64,000 nucleotides of DNA from the NCBI GenBank assembly GCA_903919455.1, contig CAIXIJ010000061.1, positions 1-64,000 of the forward strand. Reading direction: 5' to 3'. The position numbers were made by a program, and so were the translations under genes. Origin of the DNA: an uncultured Acidimicrobiaceae bacterium. Its GTDB lineage: Bacteria > Actinomycetota > Acidimicrobiia > Acidimicrobiales > Ilumatobacteraceae. This document shows positions 19,023-27,797 of the stretch, one piece after another. Positions within the stretch are counted from its first letter, which is position 1, and every line of letters begins with the position of its first letter. The notes under the pieces were generated by a model. That model was not told where the DNA came from. It did not search any database and worked only from the letters and a program-made list of their open reading frames with translations.

Positions 19023-20105
19023 TTAGGCGCAGACGGCAACCTTGGCTGCGTCGACACCCTTGCAGAGGTCTGCCTTAGTGATCCAGCCAGCATCGAGGAC
19101 GACATTCAGGTTGTCCTGAGTGACGGGGATCGGGGTGAGCAGGATGGTGGACAGCGAGTTGCCGCCAGGCGTGGTGAACGGCGATGCACCGGTGATCTTC
19201 GATGCGTCGGCGTCCTTGCAGAGCGCCATTGCAGCTTCACCAGCGGCCTTGCCGAGTGCACGAGCGTCCTTCCAGACGTCGACGGTCTGCGTGCCGAGCG
19301 CAACGCGGTTCAGCGCGGCGATCTCGCCGTCCTGACCCGACACCGGCACCTTGCCGGCGAGGCCCTGGGCCTCGAGGGCAGCGATGGCGCCGCCGGCCAT
19401 ACCGTCGTTCTCCGCCAGCACGGCGTCGACCTTGTTGCTCGATGCGGTGAGGAACTGCTCCATCTCCGACTGGGCCTTTGCCGGGTCCCAGTTGTCGGTG
19501 TAGGTCTCGCCGACGATCTTGATGTCGCCGCTCTTCACGGCTGCACCGATGACCTCTTCCATGCCAGCGCGGAGGAAGTCGGCGTTGGCGTCGGCCTTGT
19601 TGCCCTTGATGATGACGTAGTTGCCCTTCGGCACCTTCGCGAACACGGCCTCGGCCTGCATCCTGCCGACACCCTTGTTGTCGAACGTGATGTAGAGGGC
19701 CTTGGGGTCTTCGATCAGGCGGTCGTAGGCGATGACCGGCACGCCGCCGGCGATGGCACTGGCCACGGCGGGCTTGATGGCCGTGCCGTCCTGGGCGAGC
19801 ACGATGAGCGCCTTGGCGCCCTGCGTGATGAGGTTCTCGAGGTTGGTGGCCTGCGTCTCGGCCGACGACTTCGCGTCATTGGAGATGTAGGTGCCGCCGG
19901 CTGCCTCGATGGCTGCCTTGATGGCGGGCTCGTCCCACTTCGCCCAACGCTCTTCCTGGTAGTTGTTCCACGAAACGCCGACCTTGCAACCGCCGCCGCC
20001 GCCGCCACCTGCGGTAGTGGCGGTGCCGCCGGTGCTGTCAGATCCACATGCAGCAATAACCAGTGCGCTGGCCGCTGCGAGTGCGGCAATGTGCCGTGCT
20101 CTCAT
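19023..20105 (-). CDS. xylF: Xylose ABC transporter substrate-binding lipoprotein
   Basis: ALVIAACGSDSTGGTAT lipobox; KVGVSWNNYQEERWAKWDEPAIKAAIEAAGGTYISNDAKSSAETQATNLENLITQGAKALIVLAQDG. Confidence 0.9.
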   Translation of the reverse strand: MRARHIAALAAASALVIAACGSDSTGGTATTAGGGGGGGCKVGVSWNNYQEERWAKWDEPAIKAAIEAAGGTYISNDAKSSAETQATNLENLITQGAKALIVLAQDGTAIKPAVASAIAGGVPVIAYDRLIEDPKALYITFDNKGVGRMQAEAVFAKVPKGNYVIIKGNKADANADFLRAGMEEVIGAAVKSGDIKIVGETYTDNWDPAKAQSEMEQFLTASSNKVDAVLAENDGMAGGAIAALEAQGLAGKVPVSGQDGEIAALNRVALGTQTVDVWKDARALGKAAGEAAMALCKDADASKITGASPFTTPGGNSLSTILLTPIPVTQDNLNVVLDAGWITKADLCKGVDAAKVAVCA

Positions 20106-20124
20106 TTGGGGCTCCCCTCATTGT

Positions 20125-20147
20125 GCTTTCACCCCCTCGGTGAAAGC
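20125..20147 (-). promoter_or_regulatory. 5'-UTR hairpin upstream of xylF
   Basis: Perfect 9-bp inverted repeat GCTTTCACC-CCCTC-GGTGAAAGC shortly upstream of the xylF start. Confidence 0.4.
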
Positions 20148-20290
20148 CTTTTCAGACTACTCCTAAATCTTGATCTAGAACAGACCCTTTATCGACTTCT
20201 AGTAAAGTGGGGCTAGGCGGGTGGTTTGTCGGGGATTCGAAAATTCGCCCGTCACCATTCCTCACTGAGCAAACAGAAACGAGAGTGTCC

Positions 20291-20800
20291 GTGCCGTACT
20301 TCATCGATCTCGATCAACACCAGATCGTGGTACTGCCGCCGGGCCGAGCGGGCGGACCCGACTTGGTTCCAGTCGACACGGATCTGGCCACCGAACTGGC
20401 ACTCTCGCACGGTCAGGGCCTCACCAATGACCAGGTCACAGCCTTGCGTGAGGCCAACGCCACAAAGTTCCAGTTCGCCAGCAGCGCACCCAGTACCCCC
20501 GGCGGCGCCACCTCGCCCGCTGCCACCGCCCCTGCCAACGACCCGCGGTCAGAGGTCACACGAAGGGCATTCGCTGTGGCCAATCTGGTGGAAGTGTTCG
20601 GCTGGCTCTTGCTCTTTCTCTCCGCCATCGCAGGATTGCTTATCGCCACATCCACTCGCACAAATCCGTTCGATGGCAGCACAGATCATCCATATGTGGG
20701 GGCTGGTTTGGCGACCTTTGTGCTCGGCACGTTTCAGGCGCTGATGATCGTGATGGTGGCCACCTACATCAAATCGAGGACCGAACGTCCGGCACCGTGA
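20291..20800 (+). CDS. Hypothetical protein with two C-terminal TM segments (GTG start)
   Basis: MPYFIDLDQHQIVVLPPGRAGG...LVEVFGWLLLFLSAIAGLLIA...GAGLATFVLGTFQALMIVMVATYI. Confidence 0.6.
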   Translation: MPYFIDLDQHQIVVLPPGRAGGPDLVPVDTDLATELALSHGQGLTNDQVTALREANATKFQFASSAPSTPGGATSPAATAPANDPRSEVTRRAFAVANLVEVFGWLLLFLSAIAGLLIATSTRTNPFDGSTDHPYVGAGLATFVLGTFQALMIVMVATYIKSRTERPAP

Positions 20801-21725
20801 CCGTTTCGGACTCCTCGGTCTCTTCGGTGGCCTGACGGGTTACCAACACCACGCCCGCCACCACCACGGCACCACCAATCGCCTCGAACCAGGTCGGCGG
20901 CTGCCCCAGCCACACCCAGGCCACGAGCACGCTGAGCGGCGTGACCACAGTGCTCATCGATGTGGCCGTCGTGGCCGACACCACGGTCATCACCTTCGCC
21001 AGCGAGTAGTAGATGAAGGCTGAACTGGCGGCGCCCAGCCAGATGACGACCAGCCAACCCTTCACCGAGAGCGAACCGAACTCGTACAGCCGAGGCGACG
21101 CGACGACCAGGATGAACACCGCTCCCACGATGGTGCCGGGCGTGTTCAGCCACCAGGCGTCGTAGCGGCCATGGAAGCCGCGTGTCACCACGGTGACGGC
21201 GGCCCACACGATGGCCGCCGCCAGCACCGCCAGCGCACCCCAGAGCGGAGCCGACCCGTCGCTGCCGCCACTCGTCGCGCCGATGGCAATGCAACCGAGC
21301 GTCGACAACATCAGACCAGCCACCTGGAGGCGGCGCAGTCGGTGCCGGAGGAACACCACCTCGCCCAATGCAGTGAGCACGGGGTACATGGCCATGATGA
21401 CGGCAGCCACGGCAATCGAGACCTGATGTTGGCCCCAGTTGAACAGCAGGTGGAACAGCGCCGAGCCGCCGAATCCGCAGAAGAGCACCTTCCATCGATC
21501 CTCCTTGCGAATCGGCGTGCGTAGCCCCGGCTGGCGCAGCACGACCAGCGCGAACGCGACGGCGGACACCACCACGCGGCCGCAGGACAGCGCCAGAGGC
21601 GACAGTTCACGCAGTGCCACCTGGACCAGCGTGAACGACACCGAACCCACCGCGATCGACATGCCCAGCAGCACGAAGGCGGACCGCCGCGCCGCGGGAT
21701 TGGAGGCGCTTGAGGTGGTCGGCAT
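20769..21725 (-). CDS. EamA-family (DMT) transporter
   Basis: About ten TM segments with EamA-type duplications (RRSAFVLLGMSIAVGSVSFTLVQVALRELSPLALSCGRVV...). Confidence 0.8.
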   Translation of the reverse strand: MPTTSSASNPAARRSAFVLLGMSIAVGSVSFTLVQVALRELSPLALSCGRVVVSAVAFALVVLRQPGLRTPIRKEDRWKVLFCGFGGSALFHLLFNWGQHQVSIAVAAVIMAMYPVLTALGEVVFLRHRLRRLQVAGLMLSTLGCIAIGATSGGSDGSAPLWGALAVLAAAIVWAAVTVVTRGFHGRYDAWWLNTPGTIVGAVFILVVASPRLYEFGSLSVKGWLVVIWLGAASSAFIYYSLAKVMTVVSATTATSMSTVVTPLSVLVAWVWLGQPPTWFEAIGGAVVVAGVVLVTRQATEETEESETVTVPDVRSSI

Positions 21726-21999
21726 AGCGGCAGCCCCACAATACTGTCCAGCTCAAGGCGCGCACGGTGATTACGACCTTTACAACAGGTCGACCGCTTG
21801 GAGTACAACGCTAGTCCTAGGCCTTTTGAGCCATTTACCACGCTTTATGGTCGAAATCAGGGAGATCACACCCTGCGTCACCTACCAGGCCAACCCTTGC
21901 CACACATTTCGACGTGCCTTGGACGAGCACGGGCGTTCCCTTGGAGGCCACCGCGCTTCACTGATCATCGAGCAGGGGCCACCCCCAGCAGAGGAGTCG

Positions 22000-22629
22000 A
22001 TGAAGATGATGAACAAGGCGTGGATCACCGGAATCACCGTTGCCAGCGTGGCAGGGACAGGCGGCGCAGCGTTCGCCACCATGCAGGCCAACACCCACCA
22101 AGACTCAGCGTCGGCTGCCGCACCGCAGATCACCGCTGCGGCCACCAGCACCACCGACGGCACCCAGACCTACGAGTTCCAAGCGGGTCCGGCCGGCATC
22201 GTGCACCTCAGTGCCACCAACAACGTGCTCACCGTCGTCAGCGCCCTTCCTTCCGCAGGCTGGACATTGCTCGACTACACCTCGCCGGCCGGCCACGTGG
22301 AGGCTCGCCTCACCGACGGACAGCAAATCGTCACCTTCTCCGCCGACATCGTGAACGGTCAGGTCACTGCCGGCATCGCATCGGCGCCGACGCCCACCAC
22401 CGCTGCTCCGGTCACCACCGCAGCTCCCACCACCGCAGCCCCGGTCACCACCCCGGCACCTCAGCCTGCCGTTCCCCCGGAGGTGCTCACCCCCATCACC
22501 CAGGCACCGACGCCCGGCTACACCTCGGCGCCGTCGTCGGCCAATGCCAGTGGCGGCGAGAACGAGAGCGACGACGACGCGAACGAGTCGCACGAGTCCG
22601 AAGGCGAGAGTGAAGGCAGCGATGACTGA
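22000..22629 (+). CDS. Exported hypothetical protein with Thr/Ala/Pro-rich linker and acidic tail
   Basis: N-terminal TM; PTTAAPVTTAAPTTAAPVTTPAP; tail GGENESDDDANESHESEGESEGSDD. Confidence 0.6.
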   Translation: MKMMNKAWITGITVASVAGTGGAAFATMQANTHQDSASAAAPQITAAATSTTDGTQTYEFQAGPAGIVHLSATNNVLTVVSALPSAGWTLLDYTSPAGHVEARLTDGQQIVTFSADIVNGQVTAGIASAPTPTTAAPVTTAAPTTAAPVTTPAPQPAVPPEVLTPITQAPTPGYTSAPSSANASGGENESDDDANESHESEGESEGSDD

Positions 22630-23398
22630 CCAAGAGCAAGCCGCACGCATCGCCGCCATCCGGGCCCGTCGCGGGCAAGCCCCGGCCAATCTCGACATCA
22701 CGGCGGCCACCACCTCGACAGCCGCATCGGCCCAGACAACACCCCCAGCCCCGTGGGCCGCACCCAACTCCGCACCGATCGACCCGATGGTGCAGGCTGC
22801 CAGCATCGCCGCCCTCGAGGCCAAGGTGCAGCAGTTGCAGCGCCAGGTCCAGACCGTGGCAGCACCCGCCAGGGGGAAGCACCCTCACGTGGCCGCCGGT
22901 GCCCGCATCCTGGCCACGGGCCTCACCGCCTCTGCCGTCTTCGGCCTCACCAGCGTGCTGGCACAGGCCAGCCAGCCCACCACGGGCAGCACACCGGCCG
23001 AGCCGGCCTCCACGGTGGTGCCCACCGTGCCGGCCACCGCACCCGCTGGCACCACGCCAGCCACGCCAGCCGCCACCACCCAACCGGTCGCATCAACCAC
23101 CGTTGCCGGCACCGTGGTGCTCACACTGCCCCCACAGCCCGCAGCGGTACCCACCGCCGCACCAGCACCCGCTGCTGCGCCAGCGCCGCAACCGGCCACG
23201 CCCGCCGCCAAGCCCGCCGCCAAGCCCGCTTCGAATGGCGCATCGGCACCGAAGCCCGCCGCGCCAGCACCGAAACCCGCACCGGCCACCACTGCTGCAC
23301 CGGCACCGAAACCCGCACCGGCACCGGCCACCACCGCGGCTCCGGCACCGAAGCCCGCTCCGGCACCGGCCGCCACCACCAAGCCCAGCCAACCCTGA
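22622..23398 (+). CDS. Hypothetical membrane protein with Pro/Ala/Lys-rich repeat tail
   Basis: Coiled-coil-like segment IAALEAKVQQLQRQVQTV, one TM, then repeated APKPAPAPATTA; overlaps previous ORF by 8 bp. Confidence 0.6.
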   Translation: MTDQEQAARIAAIRARRGQAPANLDITAATTSTAASAQTTPPAPWAAPNSAPIDPMVQAASIAALEAKVQQLQRQVQTVAAPARGKHPHVAAGARILATGLTASAVFGLTSVLAQASQPTTGSTPAEPASTVVPTVPATAPAGTTPATPAATTQPVASTTVAGTVVLTLPPQPAAVPTAAPAPAAAPAPQPATPAAKPAAKPASNGASAPKPAAPAPKPAPATTAAPAPKPAPAPATTAAPAPKPAPAPAATTKPSQP

Positions 23399-23419
23399 CG
23401 CGACTGAATCTCTGACACG

Positions 23420-24346
23420 ATGAGCACCGTGACGAACGCCTCCGTGCAACGCGCCTTTCGGGTGATGGGCAGCGCCACGCACGTGGTGGTGCACGGTGGT
23501 GACGAGTCCATGCTCGACACGGCTGAGGCTCGGCTCCGTGAACTGGAGTCATGGTGGAGTCGGTTCCTCGACGACAGCGACATCACCATCGCCAATCGTG
23601 CCGCCGGAACGCCCGTGGTCGCCCACCCCGACACTTTGGCCGTGGTGGCCCGGGCGCTCGACGCATGGCGGCAGACCGAGGGCCGATTCGACATCACCGT
23701 GCTGCCAGCGCTGCTCCAGGCCGGCTACACGCACAGTGCCATCGGCCACCACGCCCTTGCGCCCGCCGTACCCGGCACCAGGGTGGGCATGAGCGCCTGG
23801 GTGAAGGTGGACTACGACGCATCCACCCTTACCGTGCCGCCCATGTCGGCCATCGACCTCGGCGGCATCGGTAAGGGATTCGCCGCCGACATCGTGGCCG
23901 AGGAGTTGTTGGAGAACGGCGCAACGGGTGCGCTGGTGAACGTGGGCGGCGACCTTCGCGTGGTGGGCGTTCCCGCCGACGATCAGTCGTGGTTCCTCGG
24001 CATCGAGAACCCGATGGATCCGCCGAACCACGTGGCCTACCTCCGCCTCGAAGCCGGCGGACTCGCCACCTCGGGTACCACCGTGCACACATGGGCCAAC
24101 GCCGACGGCACGCGGGGCCACCACCTCATCGACCCTGTCTCCGGTCGGCCCACCAACCATCGGGTGCTCACCGCCACCGTGTTGGCAGCCGATGCCGCAA
24201 CGGCAGAGGCGTTCGCCACCTCGGCGATGATGATGCCCGCTCACGACGCAGTAGCGATGCTCGATCGCGCCGGCCTCGCCGGCCTGGTGGTCGCCAACGA
24301 TGGTGTGGCGCACCGCAGCACCACCATGCAGGCGTTCGAGCCATGA
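23420..24346 (+). CDS. apbE: FAD:protein FMN transferase
   Basis: MGSATHVVVHGGD, AIDLGGIGKGFAADIVAEELLENGATGALVNVGGDLRVVG, ATSGTTVHTW...HHLIDPVSGRPT. Confidence 0.9.
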   Translation: MSTVTNASVQRAFRVMGSATHVVVHGGDESMLDTAEARLRELESWWSRFLDDSDITIANRAAGTPVVAHPDTLAVVARALDAWRQTEGRFDITVLPALLQAGYTHSAIGHHALAPAVPGTRVGMSAWVKVDYDASTLTVPPMSAIDLGGIGKGFAADIVAEELLENGATGALVNVGGDLRVVGVPADDQSWFLGIENPMDPPNHVAYLRLEAGGLATSGTTVHTWANADGTRGHHLIDPVSGRPTNHRVLTATVLAADAATAEAFATSAMMMPAHDAVAMLDRAGLAGLVVANDGVAHRSTTMQAFEP

Positions 24347-24888
24347 ACCCACAGACCTTCTGGTTCGTGTCCCGCGCCAGCGGCATGGTGGCCTGGATCG
24401 TGCTCGGCGCCACCTGCCTCTGGGGCATCCTGCTCGTCACCCGCATGCTCAAGCCGGCCGACCGGCCCGCCTGGCTGCTCGACCTGCACCGTTGGCTCGG
24501 CGCCCTGGCGGTGGTCACCACCGTGGTGCACCTGCTGGCACTGGTGGCCGACAACTTCGTGTACTTCGGCTGGAAAGAACTCTTCGTACCGAACCAGAGT
24601 TCGTGGAAGACCGGTCCCGTGAACTGGGGAATCGCCGCGTTCTACCTGCTGGTGGTCATCCAGGGCACAAGCCTGTTCATGAAGAAGTTGCCGCGCAAGC
24701 TCTGGCACAGCATCCACCTCATGTCGTATCTGCTGTTCGCCATCGCCACCGTGCACGGCATTCAGGCCGGCACCGACCGATCGAACATGGTGTTCATCAT
24801 CGTGGCCTCCGGCTTCACCGCCGTGGTGCTCTTCGCCGCCATGGCTCGCTTCCTCCAAGCGCGCCACAAGCGTCTCGCCGCCAACTGA
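24343..24888 (+). CDS. Ferric reductase-like transmembrane protein
   Basis: FWFVSRASGMVAWIVLGATCLWGILL, LDLHRWLGALAVVTTVVHLLAL, WHSIHLMSYLLFAIATVHGIQAGTD: His-bearing TM helices; 4-bp overlap with apbE. Confidence 0.8.
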   Translation: MNPQTFWFVSRASGMVAWIVLGATCLWGILLVTRMLKPADRPAWLLDLHRWLGALAVVTTVVHLLALVADNFVYFGWKELFVPNQSSWKTGPVNWGIAAFYLLVVIQGTSLFMKKLPRKLWHSIHLMSYLLFAIATVHGIQAGTDRSNMVFIIVASGFTAVVLFAAMARFLQARHKRLAAN

Positions 24889-24924
24889 CCGCGCGGTGCA
24901 ACGCCAGCGGCCGCCCGTGCCGGA

Positions 24925-25689
24925 CTAGCGCTGCAGAATGAAGTCGATGTACGGCTGACCCCAGAAGATGGCCAGCACGGTGCCGAGCGCCAGGAACGGA
25001 CCGAACGGCAATGCGGTGCGGCGACCTGCCTTACCCACGGCCATCGCAATGCCGCCCACGATGGCGCCGGTGAGGAACCCGTAGAACAAGCCCACCAGCG
25101 CCAGGCCCGGGTTCAGATAGCCCAGATACGCGCCCAGCAGCGGAGCCAGACGCACATCGCCATCACCCATGCCGCCACGGCTGAGCACATAGATACAGCC
25201 CATCACCGCGAGCGAGATGGCTGCGCCGAGCAGCAGCATCCAGATCCGCTTCGGCTCGTGGGCCACCAAGGCGGCCACGCACAGCAGCGGCACGCCCAGG
25301 AGAGCGGTCCAGTAGATGATGGTCCGCGGCAGCCGTTTGGTGTGCAGATCGATCCAGGTCAGCGCCACCAGACCGGCCATCAGAACGCAGAACGCCGGCA
25401 GCTCCCACGACAACCCGAAATGCCACGCAGTGAGGGCGAAAAGAAACGCCGTTGACAACTCAAGCACCAGCGGTTCGATGCCGATATTGGTGTGGCACTT
25501 CCGACACTTTCCGCGAAGTGCCAACCAACTGAAGACCGGCACCAGATCGCGGACTCCGAGGCGCAAGCCGCAGTTTCCACACGCCGATCCGGGGTGCACG
25601 ACCGAAGCGCCACGTGGCACGCGGTCCACCACCACGGTGAGGAATGAACCGACAAGAAGCCCGTACAGGGCAGTAATCACAAGTGTCAT
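24925..25689 (-). CDS. pilD: Prepilin peptidase (A24, PilD-like)
   Basis: GSFLTVVVDRVPRG, paired CGNC...CRKC, LTWIDLHTKRLP, GGMGDGDVRLAPLLGAYLG. Confidence 0.88.
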   Translation of the reverse strand: MTLVITALYGLLVGSFLTVVVDRVPRGASVVHPGSACGNCGLRLGVRDLVPVFSWLALRGKCRKCHTNIGIEPLVLELSTAFLFALTAWHFGLSWELPAFCVLMAGLVALTWIDLHTKRLPRTIIYWTALLGVPLLCVAALVAHEPKRIWMLLLGAAISLAVMGCIYVLSRGGMGDGDVRLAPLLGAYLGYLNPGLALVGLFYGFLTGAIVGGIAMAVGKAGRRTALPFGPFLALGTVLAIFWGQPYIDFILQR

Positions 25690-25738
25690 CGAGAAGAACC
25701 CACCGATCTGAGCGGCGGGCACACGGGAGGCTAGCCCC

Positions 25739-26890
25739 ATGTTCAATCCAGACCCCACGTTGGTGACATTGCTCCAGGCAACCGTCGCCGCCGGCGCCTC
25801 CGACCTCCACCTCACGGTGGGCCGTCCGGCCACCGCTCGTCGCGACGGCGTGCTGGTGCCGTTCGAAGGTGTGGACCTCATGACGCCCGAAGAAACCGAG
25901 CGCATCGTGCGGTCGCTGCTCACGCTCGAGCAGCAGCACGAGCTCGAACATCATTCGCAGGTCGACTTCTCATTCGGCCTCGACGGCGTGGGCCGATTCC
26001 GTGCCAACGCCTACAAGCAGCGCAACACGCTGGCGCTCGCCCTGCGTGTCATTCCCTTCCGCGTGCGTTCGCTGGAAGAGCTCGGCGCGCCGTGGGCGGC
26101 CAACGATTTGCTCGAGCGCCCGTACGGCCTCGTGCTCGTGGTGGGCCCCACCGGTTCGGGTAAGAGCACCACGCTCGCCGCCATGATCGACCGCATCAAC
26201 GAAACGAAGCCGGTCCACATCCTCACCATCGAGGACCCGATCGAATACCTCCACAACCACAAGGTGGCCATGGTCAACCAGCGTGAAGTGGGCCAGGACG
26301 TGAACGACTTCCTTGCCGGTCTGCGCAGTGCCCTGCGTGAGGACCCCGATGTGATCCTCCTCGGCGAAATGCGCGACCTGGACTCCATCTCGATCACGCT
26401 GACGCTGGCCGAGACGGGCCACCTTGTGTTCGCCACGCTGCACACCAACGATGCCTCCCAGGCACTCGACCGCATCGTCGACGTGTTCCCCGCCGAGCGC
26501 CGCGACCAGATCCAGATCCAGCTCGCCGGCACGCTGCAGGGCGTCATCAGCCAGCGACTGCTGCCTGCTGAAGGCGGCGGACGAGTGGCTGCCTACGAGG
26601 TGCTGATGGCCAACGACGCCGTGCGCAACCTCGTGCGTGAAGGCAAGAGCCGCCAGTTGCGCAACGCCATGATCTCCGGTCAGCAGGAAGGCATGCAGAC
26701 CATCGAGATGGACCTTGCCCGTCTGGTGTCGTCGGGCATCATCAGCTTCGAAACGGCCGCCGAGGCGAGCCAGTACCCGAAGGAAATCCTGGCCCAGGCG
26801 GCCACCATGCGCTCGCAGATGCAGGCCAAGGCCACGATGCAGGCCGGCCAGGCCGCCAGCACCGGTGCCGGCGACTTCGTGAACGTCTGA
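25739..26890 (+). CDS. pilT: Type IV pilus twitching motility ATPase
   Basis: VVGPTGSGKSTTLAAMID, ILTIEDPIEYLH, REVGQDVNDFLAGLRSALREDPDVILLGEMRD, LTLAETGHLVFATLHTNDA. Confidence 0.93.
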   Translation: MFNPDPTLVTLLQATVAAGASDLHLTVGRPATARRDGVLVPFEGVDLMTPEETERIVRSLLTLEQQHELEHHSQVDFSFGLDGVGRFRANAYKQRNTLALALRVIPFRVRSLEELGAPWAANDLLERPYGLVLVVGPTGSGKSTTLAAMIDRINETKPVHILTIEDPIEYLHNHKVAMVNQREVGQDVNDFLAGLRSALREDPDVILLGEMRDLDSISITLTLAETGHLVFATLHTNDASQALDRIVDVFPAERRDQIQIQLAGTLQGVISQRLLPAEGGGRVAAYEVLMANDAVRNLVREGKSRQLRNAMISGQQEGMQTIEMDLARLVSSGIISFETAAEASQYPKEILAQAATMRSQMQAKATMQAGQAASTGAGDFVNV

Positions 26891-26906
26891 CGCAGGGGGA
26901 ATCACC

Positions 26907-27623
26907 ATGACCGCCAAGCTGCCGTACAAGATGCTCGGCGGCATCGTGCCCTGCCCGGGCGGGTGGCTCATCGTTCCCGCGCGTCTGGCTGGTGTCACGA
27001 TCGTGGCCGAAGAGCCGATGTGCGTGCCGACGTTGATCGACGTGCTGGAGTTCAAGCCGAAGTTCGAAGCCGCAGCCATCTGGGCGCCGATCGGGTTTCA
27101 CGACGAGCCCGAAGGCCCGTTCCGTCCGTGCGACGAAGAGGCCCGCGACATGGTGGGCTGGCCGCGCCGCATCTCCATTCGTCCCATCCCATCACGCGCG
27201 GCGCTGAACGCAGCGACCCGCGAAGAGGCACTGGCCATCGAGCCGTGGCTCACCCGCGACGACTTCCGCCGCTTCAAGTGGATCCGTGAGGCCGAGCGCG
27301 AGTTCCAGCCGTTCCACCAGCGGTCGTTCTTCGCCGCTCACCCGGAGCTCACGTTCACGCAGCTCAACGCCGACGTACCGCTCACCACCTCGCCGTATCA
27401 CGAGGACGGTGTGCTGGAACGCATGGCGCTCATCCGCGACAAGATGCCCGGTGTGGAAGAGATCGTCACCCGCATGCCACCGCCCGGTGCGGCAATGGTG
27501 CACATGGTCGAGGCCACGGGCCTCCTGTGGACCGCACGCCGCGCCGCTGGCCGAGCCATGCAGCGCCTGCCCCTGGACCCGGCCTGGGACTCCACGGGCA
27601 TGCGCATGGAACTCGTTCGCTGA
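26907..27623 (+). CDS. DUF429-like (RNase H-fold) protein
   Basis: IWAPIGFHDEPEGPFRPCDEEARDMVGWPRRISIRPIPSR, FQPFHQRSFFAAHPELTFTQLN, SPYHEDGVLERMALIRDKMP; acidic positions of the usual motif look substituted. Confidence 0.6.
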   Translation: MTAKLPYKMLGGIVPCPGGWLIVPARLAGVTIVAEEPMCVPTLIDVLEFKPKFEAAAIWAPIGFHDEPEGPFRPCDEEARDMVGWPRRISIRPIPSRAALNAATREEALAIEPWLTRDDFRRFKWIREAEREFQPFHQRSFFAAHPELTFTQLNADVPLTTSPYHEDGVLERMALIRDKMPGVEEIVTRMPPPGAAMVHMVEATGLLWTARRAAGRAMQRLPLDPAWDSTGMRMELVR

Positions 27624-27635
27624 CCTGTACAGGTT

Positions 27636-27710
27636 CAAGTAGCGCCGGGTGGAGTAGCGCCGGTTCCCGTCGCGCCGGTTCGAGTCGGGCAGGGTCGAGT
27701 AGCGCCGTTG
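27636..27710 (+). repeat. Five degenerate 15-bp tandem units (GAGTAGCGCCGGTT-like)
   Basis: caagtagcgccgggt | ggagtagcgccggtt | cccgtcgcgccggtt | cgagtcgggcagggt | cgagtagcgccgttg. Confidence 0.7.
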
Positions 27711-27797
27711 ACGTCTGTGTCCCTGCACCGTTCGCTTGGGCTCAGGTGGTGAGTGACACAGACCCATGGAACCCAGCTCACCTTGCTTGGCCGCAGC

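Noticed and set aside
24925-25923. Prepilin peptidase start upstream at 25923
   Set aside because: The extended N-terminus overlaps pilT antisense and lacks hydrophobic sequence; the start at 25689 (MTLVITALYGLLVGSFL) fits the family.
27670-27695. tRNA-like GGTTCGAGTC T-loop motif
   Set aside because: No acceptor, D or anticodon arms; it is part of the degenerate 15-bp tandem array.
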